Source of the DNA: Typha latifolia
Lineage: Eukaryota > Streptophyta > Magnoliopsida > Poales > Typhaceae
Direction of reading: 5' to 3'
Length of the DNA: 64,000 bases
NCBI GenBank assembly: GCA_019914945.1
Contig: CM034107.1
Span: forward strand, 11,222,001 to 11,286,000
The notes beneath the pieces were generated by a model. It did no database searches, had not been told where the DNA came from, and saw only the letters and a program-made list of their open reading frames with translations. Of this stretch, positions 1 through 11,419 are shown in pieces (within the stretch, counting starts at the first letter, position 1; each line of letters opens with the position of its first letter). The position numbers and the translations under genes are program-made.

Positions 1-175
1 AATAATTAATAAACAATAAGTGAGGCATCCCAATGCATGGGAAAACTTGGTATATTAATAGAATATTCTCACAGCATAAACTTTTGAAATAAGAGTAATT
101 GCCGAAAGTTATAGCTGAATTTGGTGGCTTTGATCGATGGGAAAATTTGTATATAACATCTTGTCTTTGAATAAA

Positions 176-510
176 ATTATAATTTACGCCCTATATTTTT
201 ACTATTTATAAATCGAGTCCTATGATTTAGTAAATATATGCAGAATATACCCTATCGTTAGATTAGTTAGTTAAATTTAACTAAACCTCTGGGTTAAGTT
301 AACTATACTAAAAAAATTATGAAAATAATCTCAACTAAGTCACACTAAGGACATTTTAGTTATTTTAGAAATAAAATATTTATACTTAATGAAATATTTT
401 CGCAGTATTAGTCTAAATCTAGTTCGGAGTATTTTCTACACATATTCACTAAATTATAAAGCTCGATTTGTAAATAGTAAGAATATAGGATGTAAACCGT
501 AGTTATGTTA
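176..510. mobile_element. MITE-like foldback element
   Basis: The left arm (about 178-252) and the right arm (about 430-508) are imperfect reverse complements over some 70-80 bp. The left arm carries ACTATTTATAAATCGAG and the right arm, read on the minus strand, carries ACTATTTACAAATCGAG. No open reading frame lies between the arms. The size and structure fit a non-autonomous DNA transposon. I could not fix the exact ends or a target-site duplication, so the superfamily is not assigned. Confidence 0.6.
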
Positions 511-1049
511 AAAAAATATAGTATTATATACAAATTTTCCTAAATTATAAGAACTTATTTATTATTGGGCAGGGTTTGGACTTAATTACAACTATAATGA
601 TCTGACCCGAGTCAGCATATTTAATAAATTTTGTATTTTTAATATTTATAACTATAATGATTCGATTCAACCTGGCATATTAATAATTAAAGTCATTATA
701 ATTTTTTTTTAATGTTGTAGTTGATCGATTCAGTAATTGAATTGGGCTGGGCTAAAGTCATATTGATTTAAGATTCATGATTAAGACTAGATAAGTGGGC
801 TTATTTATCTAAGCTTGTAGAAATTTTAAGAAATCTTGCAAGCACTCCATGGAATAGCATTAAGCCCAACATAATTCTACAACAAATAGTTTTTCTTCTT
901 TCTTGATTAATTTTGCAACAATAGTTGAGATTAGAACTTTGCAATTAAATTCTTAGTACAGATGCTTATCAGATTAATGGCAGGTGGTAATAACAACAAC
1001 TGAGCATAATACAACATTAAATTTGGATAAAAAATTTAATAATTAAAAA

Positions 1050-1450
1050 GGCATTCTCTGAGTTTTTTTTTACCAAAGTAGCCCTCTTTTTTATTTTCTT
1101 TTACCAAAATAGACTATCTTTTAAATTTATTATCAAATATGGTCTAATTTAATGTAGCCCTAACAAAAATACTAATCAGTTTAATTTTTTTCTTTCACTT
1201 CACACTGCTGAAAGATTAAGTTAAAAGAATTTATATATATAAAATACTAAACCAAACAGCGTTTTAAGACAAAACAAAATTACAAAACTAATTAGTGTTT
1301 TTACTTAGAAATAAAATACTGATTAGTTCAGTATTTTTATTAGGATTATAATAAATTAAACCCTATTTGGTAACAAGTTTGAGTATAGTTTAGTTCGATA
1401 AAAATAAATTGAAATAGGGCTAGTTTGGTAAAAAAACTCGCGTTCTCTTG
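1050..1450. mobile_element. Long-TIR foldback (MITE-like) element
   Basis: A large imperfect inverted repeat. The left end reads GAGTTTTTTTTACCAAAGTA and the right end on the minus strand reads GAGTTTTTTTACCAAACTAG. The similarity continues inward for about 120 bp on each side, through a shared AAAAATACT...AATCAG block. The centre is AT-rich and non-coding. This is typical of a non-autonomous DNA transposon able to form a long hairpin. The superfamily is unknown. Confidence 0.7.
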
Positions 1451-1475
1451 CACACGTGTTCAAATTCTAAAGAGA

Positions 1476-1478
<3 letters not shown>

Positions 1479-1515
<37 letters not shown>
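1479..1515. repeat. (TA)n microsatellite
   Basis: An uninterrupted run of about 18 TA dinucleotides directly after the foldback element. Confidence 0.95.
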
Positions 1516-1517
<2 letters not shown>

Positions 1518-2335
1518 TGAATTTTGTGGAGTGTTTGTAAGCCTAGGAATAGTAGTACTCTGTCTTATTTATTATTATTTATCACTGACAATGTTTGATA
1601 GGGAGGGTGATGTAATTACACTATATAATAAAGTCATGAAAAGATGACTCCCCAGAGATGCCAAAATGAATGAAAAGAGAGATTTAGTGGCGTTTAATAT
1701 TGTCATTCGGCTAATCATCTCTACCATTAAACTCAATTAATTGTTATTTAACAAGTTAAGCATTTACTCATCTGTCATTTTAGATTAAGAAGGCCATCAT
1801 GTGGCCAAAGAATTAAGAGATCCACTTGTCCAATTCCCAATCACTTGAATGGATTAGTAGAAGCATTAGGGCCTCTCAATCCTACTAGAGTAGCAAAAGA
1901 AAAGAGCACCAGTATCTATAACAGATGACACTTGACCTTCTTCCTTTTTTGGAGTAAGCATAAAGTCTCCTCAATGTAGTCACTGATAGCATTGCAAGGG
2001 CCCCAGAGCAAAGACTAAAGAACTCAAAGTTTCTCCAAATTGGACTAGTTGCAAAAAATGCTACCTACTGAAGGGACAAGTGTTACCCTTGGGATGAGCA
2101 GTCCAATTCATATCTCAAAGAGGATTAGATAACTCTCTACAATCTCTATGATTAATTACAGATAGGCACATACACATTAAAAAAACAGTTTGTCAAATGT
2201 CTTGGGGTACAAAATATTATTATAATTACTGATACAACAAGATAACATCAACTTTTTCCAAGAGGTATGTCACATGCATATGCTATACATGAGCTATCAT
2301 CTCTACCTAAATTTCCATTTGGTATGCCATGAGAG

Positions 2336-4544
2336 TTACAGATCCATGGAGTCATTCAGGGACTGACTGCTTACTGGTTGCCCATTTGAAGAGGTCTGTG
2401 ACTGAGTTGGGTGGATATGCTGAGTCAATTGACCACCAAGATGAGGTAATTGCTGCTGTTGAGAGAAGAAGGATGACATAGGCTGCTGAATTCCTCCACT
2501 ATAAGAAAGCCCATTCATATTGGGAATTTGTCCGGTAGCGATCTTAAGCCGCTGTACTTCTTCTCTCAAAGCCTCATTCAGAGCTGTAAAATATCAAGAG
2601 ATCAGCATGATCATCTGGAGTTTAACTAAAATCAGCAAAATGAAATCCCTAAATGCATCAAAACTGATACCGTCACGAAGTTGAGCCTGCTGTTCCATGG
2701 CCTGCAATCGCAACTTGAGTTCTCTATTCTCAGAAGTTAAACCAGTAGTGTCTCTCTGTATAAGAGAAATGAGATATTACTTCATTATAGTCAACTATGA
2801 CGGAATATTAAAAGCAATGTTCCAACATTTAAAATGTCAACTGCTTCGAAGCAACGAAACGAGTTCAATTTTTTCTAGAAGAACCTGACGAACAAAAAGA
2901 TTGGAGACAATGAGTTGGAAGGTAATAAAAACAAGATCTTGTAAATGGAACTATATGGATTTAAGCTGAATCTAAGATCCTGTAAGTGAAACACATGATC
3001 AAGTGAATGTCAGCTGAATCTGCATGCTAATTGGCAATTAGAGCCATTGCAGAATCCCAGTTGGTGAGAAAAAAAGAAAGAAAATAATACACTCCCAAGT
3101 CCCAACTGATCAGAACTAATGCGTATGCACTTGATCGCACCACCAAATCCAACTCTATAATCTTAAACTAGTGTCAGAATTATCACTTCGAAGATCCTAT
3201 TACCAATGCACCTACTAAGCTATTGCAAATAAGCAAATTGGTAGTGGTCTCTGGACAGCAGAAGGAATATGCAGAGCTTTTCATCAATTATCACACAAGA
3301 TATCAGGTGTTCTTCCTCTGTATATTATAACCATGAAAAAAAAACTTACTAAAAGAGAAGGCAAAATTTTTTACAAAGCTCTGTCGCTAGAGAGGTAGAA
3401 GAGATATTTCTCACTTTAGTAGCTCACTTTTAGATCTCAAATTCCCAAACCTTAGTGTGAACAAGGACAGGAAATGTCATGAAATATATGAATATTATAG
3501 GCATGATTTCTGTTCCAGGCACCAAGGAAATTAAATTTCGGAAAGGCATCAAAGACACCAAAAAATACTAGATTTACACTAACACAAGAATCTTCCGGAC
3601 AGCTAAGTCACGCCAATGCTTAGATTGATTGAAACAAACATTCTAGATATCAAATCCCATCAAGTATACGAGAGCAAAAACTGCTTAATCCTAGAATACA
3701 ATTCCTACCTGCAGAAGTGTAACTTGAGCTGAGAGAGTGGTCGCTTCTGTCTGAAGTGTTTGCACCTTGCGTTCGAGCTCGCTTGTGTACCGAATCTTCC
3801 TCTCCTTTGATCGAGCAGCAGATTGCCTATTCGCGAGAATCCTATAGCAACAAAAAGAGGGGAAAAGAACAAGATAAGAAAGGTGTACTTTTTTATAACG
3901 AGAAGTGCTACTTTCTTACATTAATTAGAAAGGAATAGAAAACCCAACACAAGGAAAACTAAACGAAACCGAAATCGAGCCCAAAAAAATCAAACTTAGA
4001 TCGAAAAGGAAACAGAAGCCCAAAAAAGTAGATAAAAGTCACGCCTTTTCGCTCTCTTGGGATCGAGCAAAGCCAACTCGGCGAGCTTCTCGGCGGCCAT
4101 CGCCTTCTTCGCGTAATCGGGCAACGAATCCCCCTCAAACGACGAGGAGCTCACCCCATCCATCGATCCACTCCTCCTATGATGCGGCTTCTTCTCCACT
4201 CCCCCACCGCTATTCCCCTCCTGCAACACCAAGCCCTCGAAGAACGCCGCATCGAAGGAGAGGCTCCTCATGTGCGCCGTCCCACCTCCCCCTCCAGCGC
4301 CGCCGCCGGTAGCTTCACCGGCGACGGCGAGGGCGGCGGAGGAGGATGGCGTGGTCTCGTCGGAGAGGGAGGGGAAATCGAGGTCGGAAATGGAGAAGTC
4401 GGGGTCGGAGTCGAGCAGGAGGTCGTCGGGGAGGCGGAGGAAGGTCTCGGAGTGGGCACGACGGTGGCCGGCCACGGCGTTGGGCTTGGGGAGCGAAGGG
4501 GGTGGGATTTGGGCGGTGGCGAACCGGGCGGTGACGGGATCCAT
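2336..4544 (-). CDS. bZIP transcription factor, group I (VIP1/RF2a-like)
   Basis: A nuclear DNA-binding regulator. Four exons join in frame: 4544-4045, 3841-3709, 2755-2671 and 2583-2336, giving 321 residues. The basic region begins at the end of exon 1 (DPKRAKR) and continues with [15 protein letters not shown] (residues 168-182). The invariant Asn is N171. The residue eight positions on is K179 instead of the usual Arg, which is the hallmark of plant group I bZIPs. The leucine zipper runs through exons 2-4. The C-terminus is rich in Gln, Ser and Pro. Exon 1 encodes a Ser/Asp-rich activation-type region with RRAHSE and HHRRSGS motifs, which look like the phospho-sites that bind 14-3-3 proteins in VIP1/RSG relatives (inference). 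Exon 1 is very GC-rich. Intron 1 needs a GC donor (AG|GCGTGA) to link R167 to I168, while the other introns are GT-AG. Family members include RF2a, RSG and VIP1; I cannot choose the exact orthologue. Confidence 0.9.
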
Positions 4545-4619
4545 GATTGGATTTGGAAAGAGTGGAGAAGAGAGTGGTGGGAGGTGGTGACTGGTGGTGT
4601 AATAATTTGGAACGGAGAA

Positions 4620-5100
4620 AAAGGAGTTTAGGAGTTGGTGTGGAGATAATTAGTTAATTACACTAATAAAACACTCCTCTACGGATAATTACACTAGAAT
4701 ACTCCTAATGCTATTCTCATTTCTATATAATTTCTTTTTTGTGTGTTAAACCAAAAATGTAATTATTACCGCGATTTGCACTAAAAATTAATATAATTTC
4801 TTTTTTACCGCTACTCATTTTAGTTTACTATTACAAATTTACCTTATTTAAAAAAAAAAAAATACTAAGATTACTCTTATACTACAAAAGAAAATATCTC
4901 TTAGTACTAAATGCAATATATTTCTTAGAGGCATGAGATAGAAACAAGATGATTAGTCACATCTAAAAATTTTAAATAGCTATCAAGAAGTTAGAAAACA
5001 TTCTTTTCCTACCCATCTTCTTTATTTTGTTGAAACTACATACTTCTCCTTGTTGAAGGTCTGCTCGAATCAAGAAAATCGTTTGAAAAAGTTGATAATG
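4620..5100. other. Upstream region of the bZIP gene
   Basis: AT-rich sequence upstream of the leftward bZIP gene. It probably holds its promoter, but I see no convincing core element and no other gene. Confidence 0.4.
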
Positions 5101-5820
5101 TTCAAATGGATATTTTTTGTGTGTATATTGCTGGAGTTTTGGTTTTCTGTTTCGGCATTCGAACAATATTACCTCCGTTTGAACGAGATGGAGGTATTCA
5201 AATAGCGTTCAGACTATTCGATAAACCGAGATTTGGAAGGGGTCAGTGTTCGAAGTCCGTTCGAACGGGGTTCCAATGGTGCATGGGGGTTTGAACATAT
5301 CTACTCGTTCGAACAGTTTACGGAATGTGTTTGCAGTGATACATGGGCGTTCAAATGTCGTATGCCCATTCAAACGGTATACGCAATGGGTTTGCAGCGG
5401 TGCACAGGCATTTGAACAGTCGTCGACCCGTTCAAACGACTTGCTGATTCTTATTCTCCAAGTCATGCTTATAAATACTTTTGTTAGGTTTTAGGACGAA
5501 ATAAGAAAAAAAAATATGAGAGAGGATCTATTATATTTGGAAGATATTTGAGGCTTGAAAACTCTTTGTATTTGTATCTCTACTAGATTAAAGGCTTTGA
5601 AAATATTTTATTTGTATTTCTACTAGTGAAATGAAGATTTACAGTGCTCGTAGATATAGGCACATAGCCGAACTATGTAAATCTCATCTCTTATTTTTTT
5701 CTATTTTGTGGTTTGCATATACTTAAAGTTCTTATTTTTTATTTGCTTGAGTATTTAAAGTTCTCTAAATTTAGCATCTTAATTATAAAATTTTCAGTTG
5801 GTCTTGATATTAGCTTTACT
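5100..5820 (+). mobile_element. Probable decayed copia-type LTR fragment
   Basis: The stretch at 5638-5690 (GTGCTCGTAGATATAGGCAC, followed by ATAGCCGAACTATGTAAATC) resembles the conserved R-U5 part of plant Ty1/copia LTRs, where a 'gacgtagg...gccgaaccacgtaaat' signature is common. A TATA-like TTATAAATAC occurs at about 5469 and a poly-A-rich stretch follows. The 60-bp repeats at 5220-5450 would then lie in U3. A weak primer-binding-like TTGATATTAGCTTT follows near 5808. No internal pol coding is visible, so this is a solo or fragmentary LTR. The boundaries are uncertain. Confidence 0.45.
5220..5450. repeat. 60-bp tandem array with TTCGAACG-type palindromes
   Basis: Three to four degenerate units repeat with a 60-bp period. 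GCATGGG, ACATGGG and GCACAGG begin at 5281, 5341 and 5402. TTTGCAG recurs at 5331 and 5391. Each unit carries one or two GTTCGAAC, GTTCAAAC or TTTGAAC motifs in alternating orientation. No coding sequence fits. The array probably belongs to the U3 part of the surrounding LTR-like sequence. Confidence 0.75.
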
Positions 5821-5825
5821 AATAT

Positions 5826-6300
5826 TTAATTTACATTAACCTATTATTATTCCTTTTAGATTTATTTGTAGGCATTGAAAATTACTTTCGCTATCTTCCA
5901 CCCATTTTGCGTTTAGCACATCACTCAACTTCTTGACCTAATTGTCCTCTCCCTCTTTCAAACTTTCGTTTTATCCCATCTCTAGATTATCTCCTCCCTC
6001 GTCCTAACTAACATTCTCATTTATTCTCTAGCAATCTATTCACTTCTTTCCTCTAACAATAATAGGTTAATTTACATTAACCTATTATTATTCTTTTTAG
6101 ATTTATTTGTGGGCATTAGAAATCACTTCTGCTATCTTCCACCCATTCGGCATTTAGCACAACATTGCCTTCTTGACCTAGTTGTCCTCTTCTTCTTTCA
6201 AACTTTCATTTTATCCCTTCTCTAAATTATCTCCTCCCTCGTCCTAACAAACATTCTCATTTATGCTCTAACATTCCATTCACTCCTTTCCCTCTATTTA
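5826..6300. repeat. Direct tandem duplication, about 241 bp
   Basis: The segment 5826-6060 is repeated at 6067-6300 with an offset of about 241 bp and roughly 85-90 percent identity. TTTACATTAACCTATTATTA begins at 5830 and 6071, and ATCTCCTCCCTCGTCCTAAC recurs in both. It is non-coding. The divergence indicates an old duplication. Confidence 0.85.
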
Positions 6301-6348
6301 AAAAATTCTCCTCACCTAATTCAAGAATCTCTCAACTTTTGAGTGAGA

Positions 6349-6349
6349 T

Positions 6350-6415
<66 letters not shown>
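6349..6415. repeat. (TA)n microsatellite
   Basis: About 60 bp of almost pure TA repeat following the 241-bp duplication. Confidence 0.95.
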
Positions 6416-6416
<1 letters not shown>

Positions 6417-6419
6417 TAA

Positions 6420-9400
6420 GAAACAAAATCAACTATTAATGTTACAATAAAGGTGTTGATAATTTTACATTCTAATAAAAAAAGAATCAGGGGGATAAGA
6501 TCATTTTCATACATAGATGTAAAATCTCAGTCAGTAAATCAAAATATGTGGGTGCAAAAAGAAAAAATATATTACTTTTTTTGCCGCAAATCACCCAATT
6601 AGTTTATTCTCTATTTTCTCCTTTTTTTTATTTATAAAATAAGGGTAAACAAATTAAGAGCCTAAAAATTAATTATGTGACACTCAGAAAAAAAAAATCT
6701 AGATTTCAAAGATTTTCAATACTTATCTAATAAAATAGAGTAGGAAATGCTTTTGAATTGTGTCTTGGTATGTGATATGGGCTAATAGTATTTGGGCCTA
6801 ATTTGAGTCTAGCCCAATTATGATCTTAATTGGGCTTTACACTTGGGCCTAGCTTAGACCTGATTAGGACAATATCCAATTTAATTGTGTCACTGAGAAC
6901 ATAATGAATATGGGAAAAATACATTTACCTTCTTGTAATATGGCTAAAATTCAAATGTGTCCCTAACCACTTGATAATTTTAACCTATGTGTTGTTAATT
7001 TTCCATCCAAAAAACAATGATGAGGGGATTCTTTATTAAGATCATCAAACTTTTGACAATAAGTCTGTGTAAGCTTTTAATTTCATAAAAAGATCATTTT
7101 TTTTTTCAATTTTATTGCCACAGTTGTAAATAGGTCAGTATCACAAGTGTGTTAAGTATCATAAATAAAAGTTCATGAATTTTCCCAAATTATAATGAGG
7201 TAAAATATTTAGTCTTGTCCTCTGATAAATGTTATATATTTGGATTCTGATTCCTATTGCATTTGTAGTATGATATCACACGTTTTAGATGATTTTTGTA
7301 CAAGGGCAAACTGAAACTTTCTCATTATTGATTAATTAAGTTTAAAAATGACATTTAAGTGATGCCGATGGCGATTATGATATTCATAATTGTGATATTT
7401 GAAGTGTTTTTAGTTGCAGTTATGTTAAAAAAGAAAGCCTTATTCATTGAATTATTCCTGGAAGAGGTGTTTAACTCAACTCTTCTGCAACAATGAAATC
7501 ATATAGATAGTAATGTGAAACCATGGGATCCTTAGAGTTCTAAGGTCTGAATGTGGCTGAAAAGAGAGAATTTCACATCTAAAACTCACAGTGGAGATAA
7601 AATAATCTTAAATTTTTTATTTATTATTAATCTTAATATGAAAAAAAAAAGATTAGATATATATATATAGAGAGAGACCTTACAATGACAATACAATAAG
7701 ACCCTAAATAACTATAATAAATAGATTAAAAAAAAAACTCAGGACTAAGTCCTATATGTCTGATGTATATCTTCTGTACCAATGAACTTAGTTGTGCTAA
7801 ATACTAGTAGATTGCACTGCTCTAAACTTAAGCCAAATTCTCTCTCTCTCTCTCTCTCAAATGATTTCAAAGTATCTAACCTACAAAAGCCTACAAGTAT
7901 CTTCATCCACCATGATCCACTAGCAAAAAAAGGGCAGCCTACCTGTATAAAAAGGACCCAAAAGTACCACTAAAGATCTAATCATCTCTATCCACACTCA
8001 AATATCTACCACCATAATTAAATGGATCAAGGAGGAGGCACAAATTCAGCACCTTAACTCCACATTCCTTTCAGATAATTTTCTTTAAGTCATTCAAAGT
8101 GATACCTTTCTGTCTGATGACTAGTACTTGGCTGCTGGTTTTGTGCCTTCAAATCAATTGGCTTCTGACTGCCTCTTGTTTTTTATTTTTATTTTTATTA
8201 TTTTTAATGCAATTTATGGATGTTTACACTACTAGTTCTTGGAGTATATCCACTCTTTCCCTTTCTAGTCACTGACCACCATGCCAGAATTGGAATCCAT
8301 TATCCAAGGGATAGAAATTATATACTTGGACTATTAAAGGTATTTCCAACTTAGGCAATCTGCAATATCTGCAATATTCAAAGCATAAGATATGAATCAT
8401 ATGATACCATGGATGAAACTAAGACTAGTAAGTTGAGCTCGGTTTGATTCAGTTTTCTTTCTTTCTTTCCTTTTTTGAACTGAATTTAAACAAAACAGGA
8501 CATAAAAGTACCTTCAGTATCGCGACCATATCCGGACAGGGTATGTCTATATGGTATAACTAGAAGATCAACAGAGGCAGAGAGAGAGAGAGATTAGATA
8601 GATGAGAAACTTTAAGACATTCTAGTTTGACTAACCAGTCGGCAACATGATTAGCTTCTCTTTAATATTAAATATCAGACAAAAATGTAAAGAAGAAAAG
8701 AGATTGAAAATATCAGAGAAAAGATACTTAAATTTCCACATAACAACAAACTTGTGGTTAAGATTGTTAATAAGAACTTCACAGTCTGACTCCACAATGA
8801 GGTTGAAGAGTCAGTGATCACAATCATACAAGAGGGGTATTTAGTTTGGCAACTTTGGCCCCTAAAATCATGTGAATTTTCTATAATATAATTTTCTACT
8901 TCAAACCCTAAATCATGTGTTTAGTATAGCTTAGTGGGGTCTTTACACCCTATACTTTTAATAAAATACCTGATAAAAACACCTGAACCACCTTTCTATT
9001 GGTCTAATTTAAAAGAAACCCTGATTAGAGTGAAAAGATAGGTGTAGATTGAAATGAACACATAACATAGGGGTGTGAAATTAAAAAATCCCATGTAAAT
9101 ATCTCAGTTGAGACCTTTATATCTTCACACTGTTTGAGATCTTTTGCTCTTCCTTTTTACTTGTCCTTTTGGGCTAAGATCAAGCTAATATCTTTGCCCT
9201 TTTTCTTTTGAAAATGATGGAACTCTAGTTGCCACTTATATATAGGAGATCAAAGGGCCCACATTGTTTAAATTGTTCATAAGATAATATCAATTTGTAA
9301 CTCTTTATGTTAGTATAAAGAAACACTTATTAATGAGTATGGAATTTGGATAAGGTTCTTAAAATGCCTCACACGTCGATACCTTTCTAATGCTCTGGAT

Positions 9401-10045
9401 AGGATGAAATGAGATGAATTGAATCCAAGTGTTGTTGTATTCGGCCAAGCATGCGAATTTAAAATATATATCATTTTAGCTCATACACTTAATTTCTACG
9501 AAAATTCTATTCTCTATAGATAAATTTTATCAGAAAAACATCATATATTATGTCTTTATTATCATTCGCATTCTATAATATCGATATTTATCATTCACGA
9601 GCATTCTATTCTCTATAGAATGCCATGAAGGCATCTCTCGGATTGCAGCATTTGAACGAGCTCAAACGAGTTTGAGATCATAATCTTCTGACTACTGTAA
9701 ACAACTAATTCTATATAAGCAGGTTCAACTTAGCAAAAATCAATATGCCCCTTGAGATGACCCCATTGAGCTCGGATCCCTAATAATTGATGTTAGGTAG
9801 AGACTAACTCAAAAAAAATTTAAAGCATCTAAAGTAAAATATAAATTCGATTTCGAACGATAAATATCTATATGGCAGAATACTCACCGTCTTTATAAAT
9901 ATTCAAAAAATAAAAAACAAAAAAAGTTGATCCAATTCAAAATAATATACTTTAAAACCTACGTTGACGGATAAGAATTCAATACATAATTTTACTCATA
10001 TTAGCATGCTGAGAAATATATTCGAAAAATACACATGGTTTTCAC
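6420..10045. other. Intergenic region without a recognisable gene
   Basis: A long AT-rich stretch. It holds short microsatellites (a TA/GA patch at about 7655-7677, CT repeats at 7839-7858, a GA patch at about 8578-8593) and a possible weak inverted repeat at about 6910-7220. All open frames are short and unlike known proteins. Confidence 0.6.
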
Positions 10046-10047
10046 AT

Positions 10048-10048
<1 letters not shown>

Positions 10049-10121
<73 letters not shown>
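10049..10121. repeat. Long (GA)n microsatellite
   Basis: About 36 uninterrupted GA units. It lies some 640 bp upstream of the ATL gene start. GA repeats are potential binding sites for plant GAGA-binding (BBR/BPC) factors, but a role here is only inference. Confidence 0.95.
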
Positions 10122-10125
<4 letters not shown>

Positions 10126-10695
10126 ATGACACTTCGGCCAACTTGTTCCATGAGACTGATCTGGAACCTGCCACGTAAGACTTTAACAGCAGTGGGGGCC
10201 GCCTAGCAATTCCAGTATGACACGTCAGCAGATGGTGCGCCACGTGGCCATCCTTCCAGCGGTAAATAATGTGCATGAAGGGGAGAAGGAAGAAAAAGGA
10301 AAAAGGCAATAGGGACCAGAGAAGATGATGGGCTTGAAGTGGTGGCTATAAAATTATGAGATAATTTTGAGTGCGCTAAGAATATATATATATAGTTATA
10401 TATAGTTATATATATACGTTATATAGTTTAGAAAAGGTTGATGACTCCTTTGAATATTTTAGGAGGTCGTTATCTCGTGATTACTAGCTTATTCCAAGGT
10501 ACGTTGTCCCTAAGCTATGTCATTAGACAGACTAATCCTAGACTATAAATTCTAAATCCTAAAAGTAGATTTATTGTAACCTATATAGCACTTCCATCAC
10601 ATTTATACTAGTATAGACCCACCAAAGTAGATTTCAAATTTGGCTTAGTTGCAGCTGAAGGCACAACTTATCCCTAGCAAATAAGCCCACCACTC

Positions 10696-10702
10696 TATAT
10701 AA
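10696..10702 (+). promoter_or_regulatory. TATA box of the ATL gene
   Basis: TATATAA lies 64 bp before the ATG at 10766. That leaves a short, plausible leader of about 30-35 bases. Confidence 0.65.
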
Positions 10703-10765
10703 ACCCATAACAACCAACACCACCTGGAATTCTGATTCAAACTACTACTCTTACATTCTACAACC

Positions 10766-11419
10766 ATGCCTTCTATTACTTCCACTTTGCACTCCCTGAG
10801 TGTGAACTACTACTATAGAAGAGCTCTACTCCACACTCCACTCTATAGGCAACCTTCAGAACCTAGGCAGCCAGCCACCGGAATTCCAGTCTCCGATGCA
10901 GATGGCGGTACATCGACTAACGGGTTTGATGCCAACGTCGTCATGATCCTGGCCGTCCTCCTATGTGCCCTAATTTGCGCCCTAGGGCTCAATTCAATAG
11001 TCCGGTGCGCCCTGCGGTGCTCGAACCGGATGGTGAATAGACCCGAGCCTAACCATGCGACCCGGTTAGCCCAAACCGGTTTACGAAAGAAGGCCCTGCG
11101 AGCCATGCCGGCCCAACCCTATTCCGTAGGTCTAAAGCTGCATGCGACTAACCCGGAATGTGCGATTTGCCTCTCGGATTTTGAACCCGGAGAGCGCGTT
11201 CGGGTCCTGCCCAAATGTAACCACGGGTTCCACGTCAGGTGCATCGACCGGTGGCTTCTGGCTCACTCGTCATGCCCGACCTGCCGGCGAGGCATGTTCG
11301 GCATGCACCAGAAGAGCTCCGATTGCTCTGCGATGGACCGACCTCGTCCAGACCCGGTTCAAGCAATCCTGGTACCATTAGAACCTGAAGGTTTCAATAC
11401 TCCTTACAACAATCTTTAG
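10766..11419 (+). CDS. RING-H2 E3 ubiquitin ligase, ATL family
   Basis: An intronless gene of 217 residues, the usual design of plant ATL genes. There is one hydrophobic segment at about residues 57-79. A short basic linker follows ([12 protein letters not shown], in the place of the family's GLD motif), then a canonical RING-H2 finger: C132, C135, C151, H153, H156, C159, C170 and C173, with the diagnostic W163 and P171. ATL proteins sit in membranes with the RING in the cytosol and transfer ubiquitin from an E2 to substrates. Many respond to stress or elicitors. The small size and the sequence around the RING resemble the ATL78/ATL79 subgroup, but the substrate and pathway cannot be read from sequence. 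The coding region is GC-rich compared with its flanks. Confidence 0.93.
   Translation: MPSITSTLHSLSVNYYYRRALLHTPLYRQPSEPRQPATGIPVSDADGGTSTNGFDANVVMILAVLLCALICALGLNSIVRCALRCSNRMVNRPEPNHATRLAQTGLRKKALRAMPAQPYSVGLKLHATNPECAICLSDFEPGERVRVLPKCNHGFHVRCIDRWLLAHSSCPTCRRGMFGMHQKSSDCSAMDRPRPDPVQAILVPLEPEGFNTPYNNL

Larger units (their letters stand above)
1..2335. other. AT-rich intergenic region with two foldback elements
   Basis: I see no coding region here. The stretch is very AT-rich and holds two separate inverted-repeat elements (about 176-510 and 1050-1450, listed separately) and a TA microsatellite. The last part, roughly 1900-2335, is probably downstream flank or 3'UTR of the bZIP gene, which runs leftward and stops at 2336. 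Confidence 0.6.

Noticed and set aside
4179..4631. Plus-strand frames up to 150 codons rich in Gly, Arg and Glu
   Set aside because: They are the antisense of the GC-rich bZIP exon 1, which has clear family motifs on the minus strand.
6910..7220. Possible third upstream MITE (AAATA..TTTACCT ends)
   Set aside because: Arm similarity is limited to about 25 bp of AT-rich sequence; too weak to call.
9964..10309. Reading frames through the GA tract on both strands
   Set aside because: Their length comes from dinucleotide repeats coding for RERE or LSLS; there is no domain or splice context.
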